Source of the DNA: Mesorhizobium sp. | GTDB taxonomy: Bacteria; Pseudomonadota; Alphaproteobacteria; Rhizobiales; Rhizobiaceae | DNA length: 64,000 bases | Reading direction: 5' to 3' | Assembly (NCBI GenBank): GCA_004963905.1 | Contig: SUGL01000018.1 | Coordinates: 1-64,000, forward strand | In this document: piece by piece, positions 26,977 to 36,817 of the stretch | Numbering within the stretch: the stretch's first letter is position 1 | Layout of the letters: each line of letters opens with the position of its first letter | The notes under the pieces: model-generated | Told to the model about the DNA's origin: nothing | The model's database searches: none | Seen by the model: the letters and a program-made list of their open reading frames with translations, nothing else | Made by a program: the position numbers and the translations under genes

Positions 26977-27777
26977 ATGAGCCTAGGAACCAAGGTGCGC
27001 CTTGCGCGCCTCTTCGCGCATCCATCGGGGAAGCTTTTTGGCGGCGCGGTCGACCATTTTGTCGGCTATGGCGACGTGCGCAAAGGAGGTCTTGCCGACC
27101 TGCCGGGCGCGCTCGCGCGCGTCATGGTGGGCAAACCCGACTACGTCAGCATCCAGCCAGGCACCGCGCGCCACCTGTGGCCGCAATATGCGGGCAAAGC
27201 CTCTCTGGTGATCCAGGCGGGCTGCTTCACCCCGGACGATCGCATCAGCGAGCTGATTGCAACGCCCGAGGACGCGGTGCGGGCTGGGGCCGATGCGTTG
27301 GCCGTAGCCATTCCGGTGCGCGGCGCGACCGAGGGCAAGTACATACGCTGGCTGACCGATTCGGTGAATGCGGCGGCCCGCTACGGCATGCCGGTGGTGG
27401 CCCACATCTATCCTCGCGATTTCACCGACGGGGCGAAAATCGTCTTCACCCCCGACGAGATCGCCTATGCGGCGCGCATCGGCTACGAGTCCGGCGTCGA
27501 CGTGATCAAGATAGGCTACACGGGCGATTTCGAGTCGTTCCGAGAGACCGTTCGGACCTGCCCGGTGCCGGTTGTAATCGCGGGCGGTCCGAAGACCGAT
27601 ACGCTGCTCGGCGCGCTTCAGCAGACGGCGGACGCCATCCGTGCCGGCGCGCGCGGTGCCGTGGTGGGCCGCAACCTCTGGGGGCATGGTGATCCGCAGA
27701 AGGCAGCGCTCGCCTTTCGCGGCGTCATCCATGACGGCCTGTCGGCAGAAGACGCCCTGGCGAAGGCGGGGGCCTGA
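26977..27777 (+). CDS. Class I aldolase of the DeoC/FbaB/LacD superfamily
   Basis: 266-aa TIM-barrel aldolase. VDVIKIGYTGD (near residue 175) contains the likely Schiff-base lysine, and VVIAGGPKTDTLL and GARGAVVGRNLWG form the phosphate-binding C-terminal loops seen in LsrF/FbaB-type enzymes. The N-terminal GGAVDHFVGYGD replaces the usual DHG. It starts the long operon and is followed 3 bp later by a PfkB kinase, suggesting that a phosphorylated ketose is cleaved to triose units. Substrate unknown. Confidence 0.78.
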   Translation: MSLGTKVRLARLFAHPSGKLFGGAVDHFVGYGDVRKGGLADLPGALARVMVGKPDYVSIQPGTARHLWPQYAGKASLVIQAGCFTPDDRISELIATPEDAVRAGADALAVAIPVRGATEGKYIRWLTDSVNAAARYGMPVVAHIYPRDFTDGAKIVFTPDEIAYAARIGYESGVDVIKIGYTGDFESFRETVRTCPVPVVIAGGPKTDTLLGALQQTADAIRAGARGAVVGRNLWGHGDPQKAALAFRGVIHDGLSAEDALAKAGA

Positions 27778-27780
27778 ACC

Positions 27781-28731
27781 ATGCCCACCGTCCCTTCAAT
27801 CCTCGGCTTCGGCGCTATTGCGATCGACGACATCGTCTATGTCGATCAGCCGCTGTCGGCGGGCAAGGGGAAGGTCCTGCAAAGTGTCCGAGCTTTCGGG
27901 GGAAATGTCGCGACAGCCCTTGCCGCCGTCGCTCGGCTCGGCGGAAGCGCGGGGTTCATCGGATGGCTGAGCAGTGCCGCGGACGACGCCGTGCTGTGCG
28001 ATCTCGTTGCGAGCGGCGTCGAAACCGCATTCGCGCCGCGCCACCCCGACGCGCGCCCGGTGCGCTCGCGGATCACCGTCGGCTCGGATGGGGAGCGGTT
28101 CATCGCCTATGACGACGACGCGATGCTGGGCACCGCGCCGGAGTTTCCGAACGAGGTTCTCGGCCGGGCGACCGTGCTGATAGTCGATGGTTACGCGATC
28201 CGGTCGATGGATGTCGTGGCTCAGGCCCGCGATCTCGGCCTCGCGATCCTTGGCGACATCGAATGGAGCGCCGGCCCAGCCACCGAGAGGCTGATCGCGC
28301 TCTGCGACCATCTCATTCTTCCGCTCGGCTTTGCGCGCACTGCCACAGGCCGCCGATCGCCCGCCGAAATGCTCGATGCATTGTGGTCGCCTTCGCGGTC
28401 CGCCGTGGTTCTGACCGACGGCGGCAGGGGCGTCTACTATCGCGGACGCGACGAGACAGGGCTCCGGCACCTGCCTTCGCACCGGGTCGCCGTCGTCGAC
28501 TCGACCGGCGCGGGCGACTGCTTTCATGGCGCCTATGCCCACGCATTGGCGCGCGGCGCCGACACCGCAGGCCGGGTCGCATTCGCGGCCGCGGCCGCGG
28601 CTCTGTCGATTACGGGGCGTGGCGGGCGCGAAACGCTGCCGACCGCCGACGAGGTCACGAAACTCCTGGCATCGACGAACGCTCCGTCAGCGGTCGAACT
28701 GAAATATGCGCGGGTCGACACTGGGACATAG
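27781..28731 (+). CDS. PfkB-family carbohydrate kinase
   Basis: 316-aa ribokinase-type kinase. N-terminal ILGFGAIAIDDIVYVDQPL, a GGNVATALAAVARLGG-like substrate segment (here FGGNVATALAAVARLGG) and DSTGAGDCFHGAYAHAL near residue 240, with the catalytic Asp in GAGD. Three bases separate it from the aldolase. Together they would phosphorylate then cleave a ketose, as in tagatose/fructose routes, but the sugar cannot be identified from sequence. Confidence 0.85.
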   Translation: MPTVPSILGFGAIAIDDIVYVDQPLSAGKGKVLQSVRAFGGNVATALAAVARLGGSAGFIGWLSSAADDAVLCDLVASGVETAFAPRHPDARPVRSRITVGSDGERFIAYDDDAMLGTAPEFPNEVLGRATVLIVDGYAIRSMDVVAQARDLGLAILGDIEWSAGPATERLIALCDHLILPLGFARTATGRRSPAEMLDALWSPSRSAVVLTDGGRGVYYRGRDETGLRHLPSHRVAVVDSTGAGDCFHGAYAHALARGADTAGRVAFAAAAAALSITGRGGRETLPTADEVTKLLASTNAPSAVELKYARVDTGT

Positions 28732-28820
28732 CTGAAACTGTCCGAGGAAAAATTTCGCAGGCGAAAATAGGCCGAGTACAGCAATAAAAATCAACGGCTT
28801 AGACTTGTGGAGGGAGGAAG

Positions 28821-29966
<1,146 letters not shown>

Positions 29967-30076
29967 AGATACGCGGCAAGGCCCGCAGGCGAGGCGAGGC
30001 GCCTGTGAATGAAGACTTCTGAATAGACCAGACGATCGTCCGCATTGTGCGGCCGATCTTAAAGAAGGAGGAGAAA

Positions 30077-31324
30077 ATGACGTTTCGGATAAAACCCGCG
30101 ATGCTGAAAATGGCCGCGGCCGCATGGCTGCTTGGCGCAACCGGCGCCATGGCGGACACGACGCTGGAATTCACCCAATGGTGGGAACCTGAGCTGCCCG
30201 CAGGCTCCTTGCGGAAAATCATGGACGATTTCGAGGCCGCGAACCCCGGCATCAAGGTGACGCTGGTCAGCGGCCCCTATGCGACCACGCGAGACCAGAT
30301 CTCGGTTGGCGCCGCAACCGGAACGCTCAGCGACGTCGTCGGCCTCGACGGCGCCTGGGTGAACAATCTGAATGCGCAGGGTGCGCTCGCCGACATGAAC
30401 CCGATGATGGATGCGAGCAAGTTCGACAAAGCCCAAGTCGCGGATATCATCAAGGTGGACGGCAAAGCGGTGATGTTTCCCGTGGCTTCGTTCGTCTATC
30501 CGGTGTTCGTGAATTTGGACCTCGCCGCCCAGGCGGGCGTCACCAAGCTGCCGTCGACCCGGGCCGAGTTTCTCGAAGCCGCCAAGAAGATGACCCATGC
30601 CGACAAGAACCAGTATGGCTGGGTGCTGCCGCTGTCGCTGCAAACGCCGTCCGGCGTCCAGAACGACATGATGTCGTGGGTCTGGGCATCGGGTCAATCG
30701 ATGATGGCGGAGGGCAAGCCCGCTCTCGAGGGCAAACCGGTGGTGGATATGCTGACCTTCGTCAAATCGCTCAATGACGCGGGCACCATCTCGCCCGGCA
30801 TCGCCACCAAGACCGAGCAGGAAAAGGTCGAGGAATTCGTCAACGACCGGGTCGGGATGATGATCGACTCGCTCGCGCATGTGAACCTCATCCGCAAGCG
30901 CAATCCCAAGCTGAACTTCGACCTTATCCCGGTCCCGGTCGTGGAGAACTACAACGGCAAGCGCGGCCTTCCCTATGCCTCCTGGGGCATCGGCATCTCC
31001 GCGGGCTCGAAGCATCAGGAAGAGGCGTGGAAACTCGTCCAGTACCTGATGAGCGAAAAGGTGAACGCCAAGCTGGTGTCGCTTGCCAACGCCTTCCCGG
31101 GCAACGTCAATGCGAAGCCCGATTTCGTGACTTCCGACAAGGCTTTCGGCAAGGCTTTCGAAATCTTCAAGACCGGCTATCTCGCCAATGAGTTCACGGG
31201 TCTGCCGGTGGCGGAAGACCTGATGACCCAGTTCGACGTCCAAGCCCAGAAGATGCTCGCCGGCGAGCAGTCTCCGGAGCAGGCCGCGGCCAACGCGCAA
31301 AAGGGCTGGATAGCGAAATTCTGA
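30077..31324 (+). CDS. CUT1 sugar-binding protein
   Basis: 415-aa extracellular solute-binding protein (family 1). Signal peptide with hydrophobic core MLKMAAAAWLLGATGAMA and cleavage before DTTLEFTQWWEPE; the mature protein has the two-lobe pattern with DQISVGAATGTLSDVVGLDGAWVNN. ATG 30077 has a very strong AAGGAGGAG ribosome-binding site; an earlier in-frame start at 30047 would put charged residues before the signal. High expression is also suggested by a stabilising hairpin after the gene. Confidence 0.9.
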   Translation: MTFRIKPAMLKMAAAAWLLGATGAMADTTLEFTQWWEPELPAGSLRKIMDDFEAANPGIKVTLVSGPYATTRDQISVGAATGTLSDVVGLDGAWVNNLNAQGALADMNPMMDASKFDKAQVADIIKVDGKAVMFPVASFVYPVFVNLDLAAQAGVTKLPSTRAEFLEAAKKMTHADKNQYGWVLPLSLQTPSGVQNDMMSWVWASGQSMMAEGKPALEGKPVVDMLTFVKSLNDAGTISPGIATKTEQEKVEEFVNDRVGMMIDSLAHVNLIRKRNPKLNFDLIPVPVVENYNGKRGLPYASWGIGISAGSKHQEEAWKLVQYLMSEKVNAKLVSLANAFPGNVNAKPDFVTSDKAFGKAFEIFKTGYLANEFTGLPVAEDLMTQFDVQAQKMLAGEQSPEQAAANAQKGWIAKF

Positions 31325-31349
31325 TCGGCTTGTTTTACGATCTTCGACC

Positions 31350-31377
31350 GGGGGGCCTGACTTCGGGCAGGCCTCCC
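31350..31377 (+). promoter_or_regulatory. Intra-operon hairpin after the sugar-binding protein gene
   Basis: 10-bp stem, GGGGGGCCTG (31350-31359) with CAGGCCTCCC (31368-31377), one G-T wobble, 8-nt loop. It lies 26 bp after the binding-protein stop and before the permease genes, without a T-run. Such hairpins usually stabilise the upstream message or attenuate the downstream one so that the binding protein is made in excess. Confidence 0.65.
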
Positions 31378-31456
31378 GGCAAACAAGCACAGGCAATGCG
31401 AGACGAACCTGTTGCGAAGCTCACTTTCTCTTGAAGGCGTATCCCAAGGTTGGCAC

Positions 31457-32353
31457 ATGACCCGGCAGAAGCGCTCCCGTCACAGACTGAAACGAGCGGT
31501 CGCACCCTATCTCTACCTGTCGCCCTCGCTGGTGATCATCGGCCTGCTGATGCTGCTGCCGATGGTGACGGTGATTTCCTATTCGTTTCAGAACAGCGCG
31601 GTGCTGCGTCGCGACCCGTCCTTTGCCGGACTGAAGCACTACCAGGCGATCTTTGCCGATCCCGTGTTCTGGGCCTCGCTTTGGCACACGCTCTACTTCA
31701 CCTGCATGAGCGTCGTCTTCCACATGACCATCGGCATGATCTTCGCGCTCATGCTGAACAGCGACCGCATCAATCCGACGCTGCGCAATGTCCTGCGCGT
31801 GCTCTACATACTGCCCTGGCTGTTCACCGCGGTGATCATCGCCGTGATCTGGCGCCTGCTGCTCGAGCCGAACGGTGTCGTGAACAGCGTTCTCATGCAG
31901 ATCGGCGTCATCGGTTCCAAGGTCGAGTGGTTTTCCTCGCCCGAGACCGCGCTGCACGCCGTCACTTTCGCCAATATCTGGGCCGGCTACCCGCTTTTCA
32001 TGGTCAGCCTGCTCGCAGGCCTGCAGGGCATTCCCAAGGATTTCTACGAGGCTGCCGATATAGACGGCGCGAAGGCCTACCAGAAGCTGATCTTCATCAC
32101 CATCCCGCAGCTGATGCCGATCATCATCAGCATCTCGCTGCTCGATTTCATCTGGACCATGCAGGTCTTCCCGCTGATCTGGATAACGACGGGCGGCGGC
32201 CCGATCTACTCGACCGAGGTGCTGAGCACCTACACCTACAAGCTGGCGTTTTCGAGCTACAACCTGTCACAGGCGGCGGCAAGCGCCGTGATCATCCTGC
32301 TGATCTCTCTCGGCCTGACGCTGTTCTACATCCGTTATCAAAAGGCCCGGTAG
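31457..32353 (+). CDS. CUT1 sugar ABC importer permease 1
   Basis: 298-aa MalF-like permease from ATG 31457. Six hydrophobic segments starting PYLYLSPSLVIIGLLMLLPMV, and the EAA loop EAADIDGAKAYQKLIFITIPQLMPIII that docks on the ATPase. An in-frame start 45 bp upstream exists but lies outside the family. It is followed after 5 bp by the second permease. Confidence 0.88.
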   Translation: MTRQKRSRHRLKRAVAPYLYLSPSLVIIGLLMLLPMVTVISYSFQNSAVLRRDPSFAGLKHYQAIFADPVFWASLWHTLYFTCMSVVFHMTIGMIFALMLNSDRINPTLRNVLRVLYILPWLFTAVIIAVIWRLLLEPNGVVNSVLMQIGVIGSKVEWFSSPETALHAVTFANIWAGYPLFMVSLLAGLQGIPKDFYEAADIDGAKAYQKLIFITIPQLMPIIISISLLDFIWTMQVFPLIWITTGGGPIYSTEVLSTYTYKLAFSSYNLSQAAASAVIILLISLGLTLFYIRYQKAR

Positions 32354-32358
32354 TCACC

Positions 32359-33201
32359 ATGAGGAAAAGGCACACGCCGAAAGACAGGCTGATCACCGCC
32401 GCGCTGCATGTCGCGCTTGCCGCGGGGCTGTTTTTCGCGGCCTTCCCGATCTACTGGATGCTGAGCAGCTCGTTCAAATCGAATACCGAAATCTTTGCCC
32501 TGCCGCCAACCATCCTGCCGAAGGCCTTCACACTGGAAGCCTACGCAGCCATCCTTGGCGATCCGGTAAAGCTGCGCTTCTTCTTCAACAGCTACTTCGT
32601 AGCCTTCGCGGTGACGGTGCTGACGGTACTGATCGCGTTGCTGGCAGCCTATGGATTCAGCCGCTTCAACTTCCGCGGCAAGGGCAGCCTGAACACGCTC
32701 ATCATCAGCACGCAGACGATTCCGCCGATCACGCTTCTGATCCCCTTCTTCGGGCTTGTCGTCTCATATGGCATCTTCGACACCTATATCGCGCTGATCC
32801 TGACTTACCTGGTGTTCACGCTGCCCTACGCGATCCTGCTGATGACGGGATATCTGAACACCTTGCCCCGCGATCTCGATGAAGCGGTGGCTGTCGACGG
32901 CGGCACCAGTTGGACAGCTCTCTGGCGGGTGATCGTGCCGATCTCGCTGCCCGGCATCGTGGCGACGTCGGTCTACACCTTCCTGCTGTGCTGGAACGAA
33001 TTTCTCTTCGCGCTGACGCTGACGAAGTCGACGTCGATGCGCACCGTCCCGATCGGCATCCAGCTGCTGATGGGGCAGCACGCCTTCGAATGGAACCAGA
33101 TGATGGCGATGAGCGTGCTCGGCTCGCTGCCGCTCCTGCTCATCTACCTCATTGCCCAGAGGTTCTTCCTCGCCGGCATGACGGCTGGCTCGGTCAAGTA
33201 G
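32359..33201 (+). CDS. CUT1 sugar ABC importer permease 2
   Basis: 280-aa MalG-like permease. N-terminal FFAAFPIYWMLSSSFKSNTEIFALPPTILPK is characteristic, and the EAA loop is DEAVAVDGGTSWTALWRVIVPISLPGI; the C-terminus ends in IYLIAQRFFLAGMTAGSVK. The frame is open far upstream across permease 1 but that stretch is antifamily sequence, so the ATG at 32359 is the start. Confidence 0.9.
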   Translation: MRKRHTPKDRLITAALHVALAAGLFFAAFPIYWMLSSSFKSNTEIFALPPTILPKAFTLEAYAAILGDPVKLRFFFNSYFVAFAVTVLTVLIALLAAYGFSRFNFRGKGSLNTLIISTQTIPPITLLIPFFGLVVSYGIFDTYIALILTYLVFTLPYAILLMTGYLNTLPRDLDEAVAVDGGTSWTALWRVIVPISLPGIVATSVYTFLLCWNEFLFALTLTKSTSMRTVPIGIQLLMGQHAFEWNQMMAMSVLGSLPLLLIYLIAQRFFLAGMTAGSVK

Positions 33202-33280
33202 ATGTCCATCCCATGGAGACGCGGAGCGACATGAAGGAACGGGCGACATCAAGGAACGGGCGGTATCAAGGATTGAAAGG

Positions 33281-34102
33281 ATGAACGTGAAAGACCTCAA
33301 AGTCGGCTGCCAGACCTTCACCTGGGAAATGCTCGGAGACCGCTTCAAAGGCGGCCCCGACGACCTGCTGAAAGCGATCGCCGACGGCGGCTATGCCGGC
33401 ATCGAGATCACCGACACGATGATCGGCCGCTACGCCACCAAGCCGACGGAGTTCGGCGCAGCGCTGAGATCGCTTGGCCTTACGCTCGTTTCCTTCGCCT
33501 TCGGCTCGAAGAGTGGCTTCACGCTGAAGGAGAAGATCGGCGCCGACCTCGATACCGCCCGGCGCTGGATCGACTTCGCCGCCGCCTTCCCCGGCGCACT
33601 GGTGTCCATGGGCTCGGCGACGGTCGTGTCCGACGGGCCGCGCGACGACAAGTTCGTCATTGCCGCCGAGGTCTACAACAAGGCAGGCGAGATCGGACGC
33701 GAGGCCGGCGTCCAGGTGGCGGTGCACCCGAGCTCGCATCACAACACGCTGCTCTTCGATCGCGCCGATTACGACCGCATCTTCTCCCTGATCGACGCGT
33801 CGCTGGTCGGCTGGGTGCCGGACACCGGCCACATATTGCGCGGCCATCAAGACATGGCCGACACGCTCACCACCTATCGCGACCGCATCCGCTACGTGCA
33901 TCTGAAGGATGTCGACTCGAGCGGCATCTGGGCGATGCTCGGCAAAGGCGTCTGCGACACGGCGAAGGTGATCGAGATCGCCGGCGCCGCGCCCAACTTC
34001 AACGGCTGGCTGGTGCTGGAGGAAGAATCGGAAACCGCCGCCGCCGATCCGGTCGGCGCGGTCAAGACCAACCGCCTGACCATGCGCGGCTACGGAGCCT
34101 GA
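33281..34102 (+). CDS. TIM-barrel sugar isomerase/epimerase, IolE-like (first of two)
   Basis: 273-aa AP-endonuclease-family-2 (xylose isomerase-like) TIM barrel. Features: VGCQTFTWE, GYAGIEITD, the metal-site strand VQVAVHPSSHHNT, VGWVPDTGHILRG and IRYVHLKDVD, close to inosose dehydratase and related 2-keto-sugar enzymes. In the operon it follows the importer and precedes a Gfo/Idh dehydrogenase by 2 bp; such pairs act on oxidised polyols or keto-sugars. Exact reaction unknown. Confidence 0.8.
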   Translation: MNVKDLKVGCQTFTWEMLGDRFKGGPDDLLKAIADGGYAGIEITDTMIGRYATKPTEFGAALRSLGLTLVSFAFGSKSGFTLKEKIGADLDTARRWIDFAAAFPGALVSMGSATVVSDGPRDDKFVIAAEVYNKAGEIGREAGVQVAVHPSSHHNTLLFDRADYDRIFSLIDASLVGWVPDTGHILRGHQDMADTLTTYRDRIRYVHLKDVDSSGIWAMLGKGVCDTAKVIEIAGAAPNFNGWLVLEEESETAAADPVGAVKTNRLTMRGYGA

Positions 34103-34104
34103 CG

Positions 34105-35181
34105 ATGATCCGCAAGCAAGACCGTCGCCTTCGTGTCGGTGTGCTCGGCTGCGGGCCGATCGCGCAGTTCGCGCATCTGGAATCCTGCGTGAAGGCGAAC
34201 AATGCCGACCTTTACGCGATCTGCGACGCGGCGCCCGATCTGCTCGCGCGCATGGGCGCGACCTATGAGCCGGAAAAAATGTACGGCGACTATGACGAGA
34301 TGCTCGCCGACCCGGAACTGGAAGCGGTGATCGTCGCGACGTCCGACGCCTATCACGTGCCGATGTCGATCAAGGCGCTCGAAGCCGGCAAGCATGTGCT
34401 GTGCGAAAAGCCGATCGGCGTTTCCGTCGAAGAAGGCGAGAAGCTCGCCGAGGCGGTCAAGCGCTCCGGCAAGGTGCTGCAGGTCGGGCACATGAAACGC
34501 TTCGATCCGGCGCTGGAAGCGGCGCGCGATTTCGTGCGCGACGAGATGGGCGAGATCCTGGCGCTGAAGGCCTGGTATTGCGATTCCACCCATCGCTACA
34601 CCAACACCGACGCCGTGCAGCCGCTGCCTATCACCAGCAAGCTGGCGAAGAAGCCGGGCGGCAATCCGAAGGCCGATCTGAGACAGTATTTCATGCTGGC
34701 GCACGGCTCGCATCTGGTCGACACGGCGCGTTTCCTTGCCGGCGAAATCACTGCCGTTCGCGCGCGTCTCAACGAGCGCTTCGGCGCCTATTGCTGGTTC
34801 GTCGAGACCGAGTTCGCCAATGGCGCGCTCGGCCATCTCGACCTGACGGTTGCCGTTCGCATGGACTGGCACGAGGGCTTCCAGCTCTATGGCGAGAACG
34901 GCTCGGTGATCGCGAAGACCTTCAATCCCTGGTATTTCCGGGCGAGCGAAGTCGACATTTTTCACGAGAAGGACGCGACCTCGCGCAAGCCGCTCGGCGC
35001 CGACGGCCATTTCTTCCGCCGCCAGCTGGAGGGCCTCGCCGACACCGTGCTCGACGGAAAGCCACAGTGCGGCGCCACCGTCGAGGATGGGCTCGCCTCG
35101 ATCCGCGCCATGGTGGCGATCGCCCGCTCGGTCGAGACCGGCGAGCGCGTCGAGCTCGCCGGCGTGACGGGAGCGGTGTGA
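34105..35181 (+). CDS. Gfo/Idh/MocA-family oxidoreductase (second of three)
   Basis: 358-aa dehydrogenase with Rossmann motif VGVLGCGPIAQFAHLES, the conserved EKP in HVLCEKPIGVSVEEG, and the segment VGHMKRFDPALEAARDF. Typically oxidises a sugar or inositol hydroxyl to a ketone with NAD(P). It starts 2 bp after the isomerase gene and its stop overlaps the next start by 1 bp, so the group is translationally coupled. Confidence 0.88.
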   Translation: MIRKQDRRLRVGVLGCGPIAQFAHLESCVKANNADLYAICDAAPDLLARMGATYEPEKMYGDYDEMLADPELEAVIVATSDAYHVPMSIKALEAGKHVLCEKPIGVSVEEGEKLAEAVKRSGKVLQVGHMKRFDPALEAARDFVRDEMGEILALKAWYCDSTHRYTNTDAVQPLPITSKLAKKPGGNPKADLRQYFMLAHGSHLVDTARFLAGEITAVRARLNERFGAYCWFVETEFANGALGHLDLTVAVRMDWHEGFQLYGENGSVIAKTFNPWYFRASEVDIFHEKDATSRKPLGADGHFFRRQLEGLADTVLDGKPQCGATVEDGLASIRAMVAIARSVETGERVELAGVTGAV

Positions 35182-35999
35182 TGCAGGTCGGGGTGTTCGC
35201 CAAGACCTTTCCGGGCAGCGAGCCGGACGGCGTGCTGGCAGCCGTCCGCGACGCAGGCTTTGCGGTGACCCAGTTCAACCTTGCCTGCGCCGGCCTGCCG
35301 TCGATGCCGGACGATGTTCCGGACGAAGCGATCGGCGCCATCGGTACCGCCGCCAAGGCTGCCGGCGTCGGTCTCATCGCGCTTTCCGGCACCTACAACA
35401 TGGCGCATCCGGACAACCGGATACGCGACGACGGATTGCGGCGGCTTGCGGTCGTCATCGAGACAACGGCCAGGCTTTCGATCCCGCTCGTCACGCTGTG
35501 TACCGGAACGCGCAATCCTGACGACCAGTGGGCGCACCATCCCGACAATGCCGATCCTTCGGCCTGGGCCGACATGGCGCGCGAGATGGCAAAGGCGCTT
35601 CAGCTTGCCGAGCGTCACGGCGTCGATCTCGGCATCGAGCCGGAGCAGGCCAACATCGTCACCTCGGCCGACGACGCCGTGCGGCTGATCGCCGAGATGG
35701 GCTCGAAGCGGCTGCGCATCGTGCTCGATCCCGCCAACCTGTTCGAGCGGGCGAGTGCGGACGAGGCTCGCGCCATCGTCGCCGCAGCGGTCGAGCGCAC
35801 GGCGGGTCATGTCTCCCTGGCGCACGCCAAGGACCGTTTCGCCGACGGGCGATTCGCCACGGCCGGACAAGGCATTGTCGACTTCCCCGACTTCATTGCT
35901 CGCCTGAAAGCCGCAGGCTTCGACGGGCCGCTGGTGACACACGGGCTCTCCGCCGAGGAAGCGCCAGGCGTTGCCCGCTTCCTCAAAGGACTGGTGTGA
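35181..35999 (+). CDS. TIM-barrel sugar isomerase/epimerase (second of two)
   Basis: 272-aa xylose isomerase-like TIM barrel, start ATG 35181 overlapping the preceding TGA. Features: QVGVFAKTFPGSEPD, a RHGVDLGIEPEQANIVTSADDAVRLI strand with the metal-binding Glu, RIVLDPANL and HVSLAHAKDRFADG. It is only distantly related to the first isomerase, so the two probably act on successive intermediates. Substrate unknown. The frame is open upstream for 780 bp but is a shadow there. Confidence 0.8.
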   Translation: MQVGVFAKTFPGSEPDGVLAAVRDAGFAVTQFNLACAGLPSMPDDVPDEAIGAIGTAAKAAGVGLIALSGTYNMAHPDNRIRDDGLRRLAVVIETTARLSIPLVTLCTGTRNPDDQWAHHPDNADPSAWADMAREMAKALQLAERHGVDLGIEPEQANIVTSADDAVRLIAEMGSKRLRIVLDPANLFERASADEARAIVAAAVERTAGHVSLAHAKDRFADGRFATAGQGIVDFPDFIARLKAAGFDGPLVTHGLSAEEAPGVARFLKGLV

Positions 36000-36817
36000 T
36001 GGGCATGTTGCTGCGCGACGGCGCCACGCTCCGCGTTACCGATACGGGCGAAGGCCTGGGGGTCGTCTTCCAGCACGGGCTGGGCGGCGGCGAGGCGCAG
36101 GTCGCGCAGACTTTTCCTCCCGGCTTCCGCCGCATCACGCTGGAATGCCGAGGGCACGGCGGCTCCGATCTCGGCGAGCGGCGGCCCTTCTCGTTCGAAA
36201 TGTTCGCGGATGACGTGCTGGCCGCAGCCGACCAGGCCGGCCCGGACCGCTTCATTGCCGGCGGCGTCTCGATGGGCGCGGCGATCGCGCTGCGTCTCGC
36301 CTGCCGTCATCCGCGGCGCGTCGCCGGCCTGATCCTGGTTCGGCCGGCCTGGACGTTTTCGCCGGCGCCACAGAATATGCGGCCGATCGCCGAGGTGGCC
36401 GAACTCATCCTGACGCACGGCCCCGAGAAAGCGAGAGCGATCTTCGCGCAGTCCGAAACCGCAGCGCGGCTCTATCGCGAGGCACCCGACAATCTTTCCT
36501 CGCTGCTCGGCTATTTCGACCGGCCCGACGCCAAATCATTCGCGCAAGTGCTTGCCGATATCGCCGCCGACGGGCCCGGCGTCTGCGAACGCGACGCCGC
36601 AGCGCTCGACGTTCCGGCGCTGGTCATCGGCAACGAAGTCGATGCCGTCCACCCGCTGTCGACGGCCTATGCACTGGCTGCGGCGATACCAAACGCGATC
36701 TTCGCCGAGATCACGCCCAAGGCGCGCGACAGCGCGAAGCATTTCGCCGAGCTGCACGAGCAGATCAGTTCCTTCCTCCAGTTCCACTCGAATGTCCGGA
36801 GTCCCATTTCGTCATGA
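35999..36817 (+). CDS. Alpha/beta-hydrolase fold protein
   Basis: 272-aa hydrolase. HGLGGGEAQ (oxyanion loop region), nucleophile elbow GGVSMGAAIALRLA with Ser in GxSxG (residue ~85), Asp in IGNEVDAVHP and a late His in AKHFAEL. It resembles 3-oxoadipate enol-lactonase-type proteins. Being inside a sugar operon with a Gfo/Idh dehydrogenase, it could open a sugar lactone, or release the sugar from an ester; both are inference. Start overlaps the previous stop by 1 bp. Confidence 0.75.
   Translation: MGMLLRDGATLRVTDTGEGLGVVFQHGLGGGEAQVAQTFPPGFRRITLECRGHGGSDLGERRPFSFEMFADDVLAAADQAGPDRFIAGGVSMGAAIALRLACRHPRRVAGLILVRPAWTFSPAPQNMRPIAEVAELILTHGPEKARAIFAQSETAARLYREAPDNLSSLLGYFDRPDAKSFAQVLADIAADGPGVCERDAAALDVPALVIGNEVDAVHPLSTAYALAAAIPNAIFAEITPKARDSAKHFAELHEQISSFLQFHSNVRSPISS

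Noticed and set aside
31450-33201. Single long open frame covering both CUT1 permeases
   Set aside because: The first 300 codons are out of frame with permease 1 and read as Arg/His/Ala-rich antifamily sequence; only the last 280 residues are a permease.
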